Of a DNA stretch of 64,000 nucleotides, positions 15,768 through 24,107 are shown piece after piece. Numbering within the stretch: position 1 is the stretch's first letter; each line of letters opens with the position of its first letter. The translations under genes and the position numbers were made by a program. The DNA is from Streptomyces iconiensis (GTDB taxonomy: Bacteria; Actinomycetota; Actinomycetes; Streptomycetales; Streptomycetaceae): contig NZ_JANCPR020000030.1 in assembly GCF_028657195.3 (NCBI RefSeq), positions 1 to 64,000 of the forward strand, in the 5' to 3' direction. A model generated the notes under the pieces. That model was given only the letters and a program-made list of their open reading frames with translations. It was not told the DNA's origin and did no database searches.

Positions 15768-15930
15768 CTCTCAACTCGCCCCGTACGACTGCCAGTTCGA
15801 GTATGACGGAGGGGGCCGGGAGGCACACGGTGCCAAGGGGATCAGGTACCAGCACTCCGGTATCAGGGATCGGGAGAAGGAGCAAGGGTCAGGCCCCAGG
15901 GCTCAGTTCCCGGGGCTCAGGACTCAAGGC

Positions 15931-16893
15931 TCAGACGGTGAGGACGACCTTGCCGAACAGGTCACCGCTCGCCATCTTCCCGAAGCCCTCGCGCGCCCGG
16001 TCGAGCGGCAGCGTGGAGTCGATGACGGGCCGCACGCCCTTGGCGGCGCAGAAGCTCAGCAGCGAGGCCAGCTCCTCCTTGGTGCCCATCGTGGAGCCGA
16101 CGACCTTCAGCTCCAGGAAGAAGATCCGGTTCAGCTCGGCTGCGGCCGGGTTGGGCCCGCTGGTGGCGCCCGAGATGACCACGGTGCCGCCCGGCTTGAG
16201 CGACTTGACCGAGTGCGACCAGGTCGCGGCGCCGACGGTCTCCAGCACGGCGTCCACCCGCTGCGGCAGCCGTTCCCCCGTCTCCACGGCGACTTCGGCC
16301 CCCAGTTCGAGGGCACGCTTGCGCTTGGCCTCGTCACGGCTGGTCGCGAACATCCGCAGCCCCGCTGCCGCGCCGAGCACGATCGCCGCCGTCGCGACAC
16401 CGCCGCCCGCGCCCTGCACGAGCACCGTGTCACCTGGCCGCACACCGGCATTGGTGAACAGCATGCGGTACGCCGTCAGCCAGGCCGTCGGCAGGCAGGC
16501 CGCCTCCTCGAAGGACAGCTCCTTCGGCTTCGGCAGTACGTTCCACTGCGGTACGGCCACCCGCTCGGCGAACGTTCCCTGATAGCGCTCCGTCAGGATC
16601 GACCGCGGCTCGCGCGGCCCCACCCCGTGCCCCGTCTGCCCGATGACCGGGTAGACCACGACCTCGTTCCCGTCGTCGTCCACACCCGCCCCGTCGCAGC
16701 CGAGGATCATCGGCAGCGACTCCTCGGAGAGCCCCACGCCGCGCAGCGACCACAGGTCGTGGTGGTTGAGCGAGGCCGCCTTCACCGCCACCGTCGTCCA
16801 CCCGGGCGGAACCTTCGGCTCCGGCCTGTCCCCCAGCTCCAGCCCGCTGAGCGGCTCTTCCTTGTTCATACGCGCGGCATACACACCAAACAT
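15931..16893 (-). CDS. MDR-type zinc-binding dehydrogenase / quinone oxidoreductase-like
   Basis: This 320-residue protein of the medium-chain dehydrogenase superfamily has a GroES-like N-terminal domain (VKAASLNHHDLWSLRGVG, ILGCDGAG) and an NAD(P)-binding VLVQGAGGGVATAAIVLG loop near residue 150. It lacks the structural zinc cysteines of classical alcohol dehydrogenases and looks like the quinone-oxidoreductase branch. The ATG at 16893 gives the N-terminus MFGVYAARMNKEEPL; the later ATG at 16869 is the alternative. Substrate unknown. Confidence 0.82.
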   Translation of the reverse strand: MFGVYAARMNKEEPLSGLELGDRPEPKVPPGWTTVAVKAASLNHHDLWSLRGVGLSEESLPMILGCDGAGVDDDGNEVVVYPVIGQTGHGVGPREPRSILTERYQGTFAERVAVPQWNVLPKPKELSFEEAACLPTAWLTAYRMLFTNAGVRPGDTVLVQGAGGGVATAAIVLGAAAGLRMFATSRDEAKRKRALELGAEVAVETGERLPQRVDAVLETVGAATWSHSVKSLKPGGTVVISGATSGPNPAAAELNRIFFLELKVVGSTMGTKEELASLLSFCAAKGVRPVIDSTLPLDRAREGFGKMASGDLFGKVVLTV

Positions 16894-16965
16894 GATCCAG
16901 ACGCTACGCCGCCCCCCACCCCACCAACAGCCCTCACCGCCCCAAGAACAACCCAACTCATGCGC

Positions 16966-17550
16966 TCAGCGCACATGCTCCTTGAACACGTCCGTCCCGA
17001 TCACGAACCCCACCGGCGCCGGCAACTCGACCTCCTCACCGAACCGCACGGTGTGCGTGTCCCGGTACAACTCCCGCCCCGGGTCCGGCGCACTGTGCAC
17101 GGTCACGGTGCCCGCCTCCCGGTCGACCAGCAGGTAGACCGGGATCCCCGCGGCTGCGTAGGCGGCCGGCTTCTCCCATCGGTCACGCCGGTCGGTGTCC
17201 GGGTCGTACGACGTGACCTCCACCGTCATCAGCACACCGTCAGACTCCGCCCACTCGCCATGACCGGAGAAGTGGCCATCAGGTGCCAGCGCACCGTCGG
17301 GCCGCGCCCGGCCCTTGCGGTACGCCTCGACGATCAGCCCGCGCTCCGGGTACAACCAGAGATCGGGGCGATGCTGCATACATCGCTTCATGAGCCACTT
17401 GATGATCTCGTCGTGATCTCCGTCAGGCCCCTTCTTGACCCCGATCCGCCCGCCGAGGAACTCCAGCGTGACGGTCTCGGGGGACCCGGCGGCGACCGCC
17501 TCGAACTCCTCGACCCGCATCTGCGCGTCCCGCTCGGCCACAGCCGTCAT
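16966..17550 (-). CDS. Uma2 family (DUF820) nuclease-fold protein
   Basis: This is a 194-residue protein of the Uma2 type, a restriction-endonuclease-like PD-(D/E)xK fold. Recognisable pieces are RARPDGALAPDG, the EVTSYDPDTDRRDRWEKPAAY segment carrying the acidic and lysine residues, and GIPVYLLVDREAGTV. Many such genes are found singly and in large numbers in Streptomyces, Cyanobacteria and others; their function is not established. It lies 72 bp upstream of the MDR dehydrogenase in the same direction. Confidence 0.82.
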   Translation of the reverse strand: MTAVAERDAQMRVEEFEAVAAGSPETVTLEFLGGRIGVKKGPDGDHDEIIKWLMKRCMQHRPDLWLYPERGLIVEAYRKGRARPDGALAPDGHFSGHGEWAESDGVLMTVEVTSYDPDTDRRDRWEKPAAYAAAGIPVYLLVDREAGTVTVHSAPDPGRELYRDTHTVRFGEEVELPAPVGFVIGTDVFKEHVR

Positions 17551-17649
17551 GGCGACCTCCCTCCCTGTCCGGGACAGTGTCGGTCGCGCATACGGCTTGT
17601 CGTACGGATTCGCGCCTCTGAACGCTCTTACGGGTGACGGACGGGGCGC

Positions 17650-18591
17650 TCAGCCGCGCAGCGGAAGTGCTTCGGCGAGGGTGCGCCATTCCGGGAGGGG
17701 GAGGTCCGTGCCGGTGTGCCGGGTGACGACCTGGACGGCGACGTGGTCGGCGCCCGCGGAGAAGAAGTCGTCGATGCGCGCGCGGATCCGGTCGGGGGTG
17801 CCGATGGCGTAGAGCGCGTCGATGAGGCGGTCGCTGCCGCCGTTCTCCAGGTCGGCCTCGGTGAAGCCGAGGCGCAGCCAGCTGTTGCGGTAGTTGGTGA
17901 AGCCGAGGTACATGGCGAGGTAGTCGCGGGCGACCGCACGGGCCGCTTCACGGTCGCCGCCCTCGGGCAGGACGACCACCTTGAGTTCCGGGGCCAGCAG
18001 CGGGTCGGCGCCGAGGATGTCGCGAGCCTCGGCGGTGTGTTCGGGCGTGACGAGGTAGGGCAGCGCGCCCAGCGTCCGCGTACGGGCCAGCTCCAGCATG
18101 CGGGGCCCGAGCGCGGCCAGCGCACGCCGGTCGGCGGGTACGGGGCGGGGGGCGCCGTCGAGGGTGTCGAGGTAGGAGCGCATCGCGGAGTACGGGCGGT
18201 CGGCGAGCGGATGGTCGCGCCTGTAGTCGTTGCCCGTGGGCTTCTCCTCGTGGCTGACCCCGAGCCCGAGGACGAACCTCCCACCGTGCTCGTCGGTCAA
18301 CTGGGCGTGGCGCGCGGCGACTTCGGGTGCCGCGTGGTCCCAGATGCTGAGGATGCTGGTGCCCACGGCGGCCCGTTCGGTGGCCTCCAGCAGCCGCTGC
18401 GCCATGTCCGGCGAGGGGCTGCCGCCGATCCAGAGCGTGCCGTATCCCAGCTCGTCGAGTTCGGCGGCGGCCTCGGCGACCTGTGTACGCCGTGCGGGGT
18501 CGTCGCCACGCAGCACGCCGGCCCAGATACCGATCCTGCCGAGGAGTTCGTTGTATGCCATGGCGTGCACAGCATCAGTCGTTCCGCCCAT
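17650..18591 (-). CDS. LLM class F420-dependent oxidoreductase
   Basis: This 313-residue protein has the TIM-barrel luciferase-like pattern of the F420-dependent TIGR03620-type branch: GRIGIWAGVLRGDD at the N-terminus, LDELGYGTLWIGGSP, and RFVLGLGVSHEEKP. F420 is used by actinobacteria, and these enzymes oxidise or reduce diverse small molecules; the substrate here cannot be told. Two starts are possible, 18591 and an internal ATG at 18561, which begins MAYNELLGRIG. It lies downstream of the ABC transporter genes but beyond a strong terminator hairpin. Confidence 0.82.
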   Translation of the reverse strand: MGGTTDAVHAMAYNELLGRIGIWAGVLRGDDPARRTQVAEAAAELDELGYGTLWIGGSPSPDMAQRLLEATERAAVGTSILSIWDHAAPEVAARHAQLTDEHGGRFVLGLGVSHEEKPTGNDYRRDHPLADRPYSAMRSYLDTLDGAPRPVPADRRALAALGPRMLELARTRTLGALPYLVTPEHTAEARDILGADPLLAPELKVVVLPEGGDREAARAVARDYLAMYLGFTNYRNSWLRLGFTEADLENGGSDRLIDALYAIGTPDRIRARIDDFFSAGADHVAVQVVTRHTGTDLPLPEWRTLAEALPLRG

Positions 18592-18644
18592 ATTCCAGCA
18601 ACGCCCGCCCCGCGTGTCGCGGCCACCGCGCAGGAGATCCCCTG

Positions 18645-18669
18645 CGGGGCCCGGGCAGAACGGGCCCCG
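18645..18669 (-). terminator. Terminator of the amino acid ABC operon
   Basis: A perfect 9-bp stem CGGGGCCCG/CGGGCCCCG with a 7-base loop is extended by partly paired GATCCCC and GGGGGATC flanks. It lies 35 bp after the ATPase gene stop and before the LLM gene. Confidence 0.65.
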
Positions 18670-18703
18670 CGGGGGCGGGGGATCACGCGGCGCGTACGCC
18701 GCG

Positions 18704-19465
18704 CTAGAGGACCTTGGACAGGAAAGACTTCGTCCTGTCGTGCTGCGGGTTACCGAGCACGTCGCGCGGGGTGCCCGACTCCACGACGATGCCCTCGTCC
18801 ATGAAGACGAGCGAGTCGCCGACCTCCCGCGCGAAGCCCATCTCGTGCGTGACGACGATCATCGTCATACCGTCCCGCGCGAGGTCGCGCATCACGTCGA
18901 GTACCTCGCCGACCAGCTCGGGGTCGAGCGCCGAGGTCGGCTCGTCGAAGAGCATCAGCTTGGGTTCCATCGCCAGCGCACGCGCGATGGCGACCCGCTG
19001 CTGCTGCCCGCCGGACAGCTGTGCGGGGTAGTTGTCGGTCTTGTCGGCGAGCCCGACACGCTCCAGCAGCGCGACGGCCCGCTTGCGCGCCGCGGCCTTG
19101 GACTCCCGCTTGACCTGGAGCGGGGCCTCCATCACGTTCTCCGCTGCCGTCATGTGCGGGAAGAGGTTGAAGCGCTGGAAGACCATGCCGATGTCACGCC
19201 GCTGCGCGGCGACCTCGCGGTCGCGCAGCTCGTAGAGCTTGCCGTTCTTCTCGCGGTAGCCGACGAGCGTGCCGTCGACGTACAGCCGCCCCGCGTTGAC
19301 CTTCTCCAGGTGGTTGATGCACCGCAGGAACGTGGACTTGCCCGACCCTGAGGGGCCGACGATGCAGAAGACGTCGCCGGCCTGAACCTCCAGATCGATG
19401 CCCCGCAGGACTTCGACGGGGCCGAAGGACTTGTGGACCGCCTCGGACTTGACCATGGCTGTCAT
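18704..19465 (-). CDS. Polar amino acid ABC transporter, ATP-binding protein
   Basis: This is a 253-residue ABC ATPase of the GlnQ/HisP type. It contains Walker A GPSGSGKST, the Q-loop VFQRFNLFPHMT, signature LSGGQQQR, Walker B LMLFDEPTSALD and the H-loop VVTHEMGFA. It powers uptake through the permease encoded directly upstream (ATGA overlap). The start at 19465 was chosen for its GGGAGGTG and that overlap. Polar or acidic amino acids are the usual substrates of this subfamily. Confidence 0.9.
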   Translation of the reverse strand: MTAMVKSEAVHKSFGPVEVLRGIDLEVQAGDVFCIVGPSGSGKSTFLRCINHLEKVNAGRLYVDGTLVGYREKNGKLYELRDREVAAQRRDIGMVFQRFNLFPHMTAAENVMEAPLQVKRESKAAARKRAVALLERVGLADKTDNYPAQLSGGQQQRVAIARALAMEPKLMLFDEPTSALDPELVGEVLDVMRDLARDGMTMIVVTHEMGFAREVGDSLVFMDEGIVVESGTPRDVLGNPQHDRTKSFLSKVL

Positions 19466-20418
19466 GCGCCGGCACCTCCCGCGCTCGGACCCCGGCCGTG
19501 CCAGGTGAAGACGTTCTGCCGGACCTTCTGCCACGGCGTGAGGGGCAGCGCGCGCAGGGAACCGCGTGCGTAGCGCCGCTCCAGGTAGTACTGGCCGATG
19601 CTGAAGACCGTGGTGATCGCCAGGTACCAGATGGTGGCGACGATCAGCAGCTCGATCACGGCGCCCGAGGTGTTGCCGATGTTCTGAGCCTTACGCAGCA
19701 GTTCCTCGAACATCACGACGGAACAGAGCGAGGAGGTCTTCAGCAGGTTGATGAACTCGTTGCCCGTCGGCGGCACGATCACCCGCATCGCCTGGGGCAG
19801 CACGATGCGGCGCATGTTCTGCTGCTGGGTCATGCCGAGCGCCTGCGACGCCTCGGTCTGGCCCTCGTCGACCGACTGGATGCCGGCGCGGCAGATCTCC
19901 GCCATGTACGCGGCCTCGTTCAGGCCGAGCCCCAGCAGGGCCGCCATGAACGGGGTCATGACGTCGGTCATCTCGTCCTTGTAGAGGGGACCGAGGTTGA
20001 GGATCGGGAAGACCAGCGCGAGGTTGAACCAGAGCAGGAGCTGTACGTAGACCGGTGTGCCCCGGAAGAACCAGATGTAGCCCCAGGCGACCGTCGAGGT
20101 CACGGGGTTCTTCGACATCCGCATCACCGCGAGGACGATGCCGAGCACCAGGCCCATGATCATGGACAGCACGCTGACCACGATCGTGTTCTTCGCGCCC
20201 TCCAGGATCTGGTCGTCGAAGAAGTAGTCGCCGACGGCCTCCCAGCGCAGGTCGGCGCCGGCCACCGCGTTGGCGAGGAGCCCGAGCAGCGCGAGCACGA
20301 CGACGGCGGCGACGTAGCGGCCGTAGTGCCGCACGGGTATGGCCCTGATGGCCTCGGGTGCGCTCTTCGACGGCTGTGGAGCGCCGTCGGAGGGCACCTT
20401 GTCGGTGGGTGTTGTCAC
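19462..20418 (-). CDS. Amino acid ABC transporter permease
   Basis: This is a 318-residue membrane protein of the HisM/GlnP family. It has an N-terminal cytoplasmic arm, about six membrane helices, and the EAA coupling loop around EASQALGMTQQQNMRRIVLPQA. A single permease gene is present, so it probably works as a homodimer. The start is a GTG. It lies between the binding-protein gene (46-bp gap) and the ATPase gene (ATGA overlap). Confidence 0.9.
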   Translation of the reverse strand: MTTPTDKVPSDGAPQPSKSAPEAIRAIPVRHYGRYVAAVVVLALLGLLANAVAGADLRWEAVGDYFFDDQILEGAKNTIVVSVLSMIMGLVLGIVLAVMRMSKNPVTSTVAWGYIWFFRGTPVYVQLLLWFNLALVFPILNLGPLYKDEMTDVMTPFMAALLGLGLNEAAYMAEICRAGIQSVDEGQTEASQALGMTQQQNMRRIVLPQAMRVIVPPTGNEFINLLKTSSLCSVVMFEELLRKAQNIGNTSGAVIELLIVATIWYLAITTVFSIGQYYLERRYARGSLRALPLTPWQKVRQNVFTWHGRGPSAGGAGA

Positions 20419-20464
20419 GGGGCTTGCCTCTCAGCGTCCGTTGGTGTCCTTGGCGAAGTCCGGC

Positions 20465-21409
20465 TCAGGTGCCGGAGTTGACCTTCGCCTCGTCGACGCC
20501 GCCGTCCTCGACGCCCCACTTTTCGAGTGCCTTCTTGTACGACCCGTCCTTGATGATCGCGGCCAGCGCCTCCTTCAGGGCGTCCCGCAGCTTCTCGTTC
20601 TCCTTGCTGACGGCGATGCCGTACGGGGCCGACTCCATCTGGTCGCCCACGACCTCGAAGTCGGAGCCGGACTTGGCCGCGTTCGCCGCGACGGGGAAGT
20701 CGGAGACATCCGCGAGGACGCCGCCGGACTTCAGGCGCACGCGGGCCTCGTCATCGGTGTCGTACGCCTCGACGGTGACCTTCTTCTTGCCGTCCTTCTC
20801 GCACTTCTCCGTCTGGTTCTTGAGGATCTCGTGCGAGGTCGTGCCGCGCTGCGTGGCGATCTTCTTGCCGCACATCTGGTCCACCGAGTCGATCTTCTCG
20901 GGGTTGCCCTTCTTGACCAGGATCGAGGAGCCGGCCGTGAGGTAGTCGACGAAGTCGACGCCCTTGCCTGCCTTCTTGCCCTTGTCGTCCAGGCCCTCCT
21001 GGCGCTCCTTCGTGTCCGTCATCGAGGACATGATCATGTCGAACTTGCCGGTCTGCATAGAGGTGATCAGACCGTCGAAGGTGCCGTTGGCGAACTCGAA
21101 GCTGACGCCCAGCTTCTTGCCCATCGCGTCCGCGATGTCCGGGTCGAGGCCGACGATGTCGTCGCCCTCCTTGAACTCCATGGGCTTGTACGCCGCGTCG
21201 GTGCCGACCTTGATGACACCCGCGTCCCGGATCTTCTTGGGGAGCTTGGCGTTCAGCGCGGACTTGCTGCCGCCGCCCCCGCCTCCCTGTGCGCCGTCGG
21301 TCTGGTCGCCACAGCCGGTCAGCAGCAGGGCGCCGGTGACCGCGAGGGCCACGGGCGCCGCGATCCGGAGGCGCAGCGCGCCGGTGCGTCGTCTGGTGCT
21401 TGCGGTCAT
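20465..21409 (-). CDS. Amino acid ABC transporter substrate-binding lipoprotein
   Basis: This 314-residue family-3 solute-binding protein has a lipoprotein signal: positive RRRTGALRLR, a hydrophobic stretch and the lipobox LLTGC near residue 31. The mature part begins with a Gly/Ser linker and then VIKVGTDAAYKPMEF, ITSMQTGKFDMIMSSMTDT and SAPYGIAVSKEN. It should be anchored outside the membrane and deliver a polar amino acid to the permease. A GGAGGATCC precedes the ATG at 21409. Confidence 0.9.
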   Translation of the reverse strand: MTASTRRRTGALRLRIAAPVALAVTGALLLTGCGDQTDGAQGGGGGGSKSALNAKLPKKIRDAGVIKVGTDAAYKPMEFKEGDDIVGLDPDIADAMGKKLGVSFEFANGTFDGLITSMQTGKFDMIMSSMTDTKERQEGLDDKGKKAGKGVDFVDYLTAGSSILVKKGNPEKIDSVDQMCGKKIATQRGTTSHEILKNQTEKCEKDGKKKVTVEAYDTDDEARVRLKSGGVLADVSDFPVAANAAKSGSDFEVVGDQMESAPYGIAVSKENEKLRDALKEALAAIIKDGSYKKALEKWGVEDGGVDEAKVNSGT

Positions 21410-21951
21410 GGGGTGGATCCTCCCGCGGAGATGGGCTTGCGCTGCTTCGGCCGGGCACACACCTTCGAATGTCGCGACCATTTCAGATGGCTGGATGGTG
21501 GGCATCTTGCCATCCGGACAGCCGGGTACAGGGGGCCGGAGAGGTCAAAATCGGATAACGGAGACCGGGTTCCGGACACAGGGCGCCCCAGGGCGCGTAG
21601 GGGCACTGCTCCCGAGGTCAGAGACCCGGTACGCCCCGTACCTTCCGCTGCTCCGCCCCTCTTGTCTCACTGTGCGGACTTCCAGCCGGGGTCGAGGGAC
21701 TTTGCGGAACCTTCTCCTGCGTTGAACGGTGCGGGGGCCGGAAGTAGGTCGTCCCGGGCGGCCGTTGTCGGGTAGAAAGGTCGATTACACCCCTCACCCG
21801 GGGACCAGGGCGCGTGTGCGGCGTGCCCGGCGTCCGCACCTCCCCCCGGACAGCGGCCATCCGCCGGCCGGGAAGCGGACGTGGTGCCCGCCCGTTCCTC
21901 ACAGCAGGGAGCGGTCACCCTCACCAAGATTCGACAAAGGGGTTCAACACA
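21410..21951. other. 542-bp divergent promoter region (ABC operon / malic enzyme)
   Basis: No gene is supported here. The region holds the promoters of the amino acid ABC operon and of the malic enzyme gene. One loose inverted repeat, GGATGG-N11-CCATCC, lies near 21491-21513. Short open frames exist on both strands but have no ribosome binding site or recognisable protein. Confidence 0.5.
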
Positions 21952-23148
21952 GTGGCAGCGGAGATCGTCAATTCGAAGGACGGGCTGGAAGCGGACGTTA
22001 TCGATCCGGCCTTCGCCCTGCACCGTGGCGGCAAGATGGCCGTCCAGGCAACCGTGCCCGTGCGCGACGCGGCCGACCTGTCCCTCGCCTACACGCCGGG
22101 TGTCGCGAAGGTGTGCAGCGCCATCGCCGATCAGCCGGACCTGGTCGACGACTACACCTGGAAGTCGCAGGTCGTCGCCGTGGTGACCGACGGCAGCGCG
22201 GTGCTCGGGCTGGGTGACATCGGTCCCGGGGCCTCCCTCCCCGTCATGGAGGGAAAGGCCATCCTGTTCAAGCAGTTCGGCGGGGTGGACGCCGTGCCGA
22301 TCGCGCTGGACGCGCAGAGCGCCGACGACATCGTGGAGACCGTCGCCCGGCTCGCCCCCTCCTTCGGGGGCATCAACCTGGAGGACATCTCGGCGCCCCG
22401 GTGCTTCGAGATCGAGGCCCGGCTCAAGGAGAGGCTGGACATCCCCGTCTTCCATGACGACCAGCACGGCACGGCCATCGTCACGCTCGCGGCGCTGCGC
22501 AACGCCGCGAAGCTGAGCGGGCGCGCGCTCGGTGAGCTGCGGGCCGTCATCTCGGGTGCGGGCGCCGCCGGTGTCGCCATCGCACGCATCCTCGTCGAGG
22601 CCGGCATCGGCGATGTCGCGGTCTGCGACCGCAAGGGCGTCGTCTCGGACGACCGCGACGACCTCACCGACGTGAAGCGCGAGTTGGCGGGCTTCACCAA
22701 CAAGGCGGGCCACACCGGCTCCCTGGAGTCCGCGCTCTCGGGTGCCGATGTGTTCATCGGCGTCAGCGGCGGAACGGTCCCCGAGGACGCGGTCGCGCGG
22801 ATGGCCAAGGACGCGTTCATCTTCGCCATGGCCAACCCGAATCCGGAGATCCACCCGGATGTCGCCGTCAAGTACGCGTCCGTGGTGGCCACGGGCCGCA
22901 GCGACTACCCGAACCAGATCAACAACGTGCTCGCGTTCCCCGGTGTCTTCGCCGGTGCGCTCCAGGTCCGCGCCACGGACATCACGGAGGGCATGAAGCT
23001 GGCGGCTGCCGAGGCGCTGGCCGCCGTCGTCGCGGACGAGCTGAGCGCCGACCGCGTCATCCCCTCGCCCTTCGACGAGCGTGTCGCGCCCGCTGTGACC
23101 TCCGCCGTCGCGGCGGCTGCCCGCGCCGAGGGCGTCGCCCGCCGGTAG
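21952..23148 (+). CDS. NAD-type malic enzyme
   Basis: This 398-residue malate dehydrogenase (oxaloacetate-decarboxylating) is of the short prokaryotic type. It shows the malic N-domain LSLAYTPGVAKVC with the catalytic tyrosine, FGGINLEDISAP, FHDDQHGTAIVTLAAL (metal-binding DD) and the nucleotide loop ISGAGAAGVAIARIL. It makes pyruvate from malate and links the TCA cycle to gluconeogenesis or fatty-acid supply. It starts at a GTG after AAAGGGG. It stands alone and ends in a strong terminator. Confidence 0.9.
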   Translation: MAAEIVNSKDGLEADVIDPAFALHRGGKMAVQATVPVRDAADLSLAYTPGVAKVCSAIADQPDLVDDYTWKSQVVAVVTDGSAVLGLGDIGPGASLPVMEGKAILFKQFGGVDAVPIALDAQSADDIVETVARLAPSFGGINLEDISAPRCFEIEARLKERLDIPVFHDDQHGTAIVTLAALRNAAKLSGRALGELRAVISGAGAAGVAIARILVEAGIGDVAVCDRKGVVSDDRDDLTDVKRELAGFTNKAGHTGSLESALSGADVFIGVSGGTVPEDAVARMAKDAFIFAMANPNPEIHPDVAVKYASVVATGRSDYPNQINNVLAFPGVFAGALQVRATDITEGMKLAAAEALAAVVADELSADRVIPSPFDERVAPAVTSAVAAAARAEGVARR

Positions 23149-23298
23149 AGCCTGTACGCAGCCGGGAGGGGTGCCCCTGACGGCACTTCGCGTGGAACCC
23201 GTGCGTCCGTGGCTGGTCGCGCGGTTCCCCGCACCCCTGCCGGGCGCACCCCCCGACACCGGGCAGGCGTGATCCGCGGGCCCGGCCGCAACACCCCG

Positions 23299-23329
23299 AC
23301 GGGGCCGCTCCTTTGTGGAGCGGCCCCGT
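23299..23329 (+). terminator. Terminator after the malic enzyme
   Basis: A perfect 12-bp stem ACGGGGCCGCTC/GAGCGGCCCCGT with a 7-base loop is followed by TTCGTG. It lies 150 bp after the malic enzyme stop and before the next gene. Confidence 0.75.
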
Positions 23330-23462
23330 TTCGTGTGCGTGCGCTTCCGAAACTGCCGGAAAACAATGTGCTCCCGGTAGTGCGGTGTTCACCCGATGCT
23401 GCTGTGATGTTCCGTCCGTGGCGCATGCGCCACTTGTACAGACAACTGGAGGCAGTTTCTCT

Positions 23463-24107
23463 GTGGACGGTTCGAAGAACATCGTGGTCAACGGCGGTGC
23501 CGAGGACGGACCTGGCGGTTCGACTGTGCCCGTGAACTCCGTCAAGGGCTGGCAGATCGCCGAGGGAGCGCCCGCCCTCCTCACCTACGGAGCCGACAGC
23601 GGCTACCCCACGCACGAGGACCCCGGCCCGCCCCGGCGCGGCAGCCGCTTCTTCGGTGGCGGCAACTCACCCCGTACCACCCTCTTCCAGGACATCACGC
23701 TGCCCCGCACAGGGCGCACAGGGCGTGGACCCGTGGACGCGGGCAAGGTGCGCTACGAGGTGGCGGCCCATCTGGGCGGCTACGCGGGCCAGGAGGACGG
23801 CGCGCGGCTGTCGGTCGAGTTCCGCGACGGCGCGGGCACCCCGCTCGCGCTGAGCGTGCTCGGCCCGGTCACGGCGGCCGAACGGAACGCGCGTACGGGT
23901 CTCGTCCCGCGCACGGCGGAGGCGGCGGTTCCGCCGGGGTCACGCAGCGCACGGGTGCTGCTGGTGCTGACCCGCTCCGGCGGCGGCACCAGCAACGACG
24001 GTTACGCGGACGCCGTTTCGCTCACCTTGCACCACACGAAGGGCCGCCCCTCGTGGGCCGGTTCACCGGGGAAGACCGGCGACAAGCCGACTGGAGGCCA
24101 GGCATGA
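23463..24107 (+). CDS. Hypothetical protein, beta-sandwich-like, partner of PhoD
   Basis: This 214-residue protein starts at a GTG ten bases after GGAGG. The opening NIVVNGGAEDG...GWQ and the closing GYADAVSLTLHH resemble the first and last strands of galactose-binding/CBM-like jelly rolls, but the family is not certain. No signal peptide is seen from this start, and upstream in-frame sequence does not supply one. It overlaps the Tat-exported PhoD gene by ATGA, so the two are co-translated. A role with PhoD is inferred from this alone. Confidence 0.65.
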   Translation: MDGSKNIVVNGGAEDGPGGSTVPVNSVKGWQIAEGAPALLTYGADSGYPTHEDPGPPRRGSRFFGGGNSPRTTLFQDITLPRTGRTGRGPVDAGKVRYEVAAHLGGYAGQEDGARLSVEFRDGAGTPLALSVLGPVTAAERNARTGLVPRTAEAAVPPGSRSARVLLVLTRSGGGTSNDGYADAVSLTLHHTKGRPSWAGSPGKTGDKPTGGQA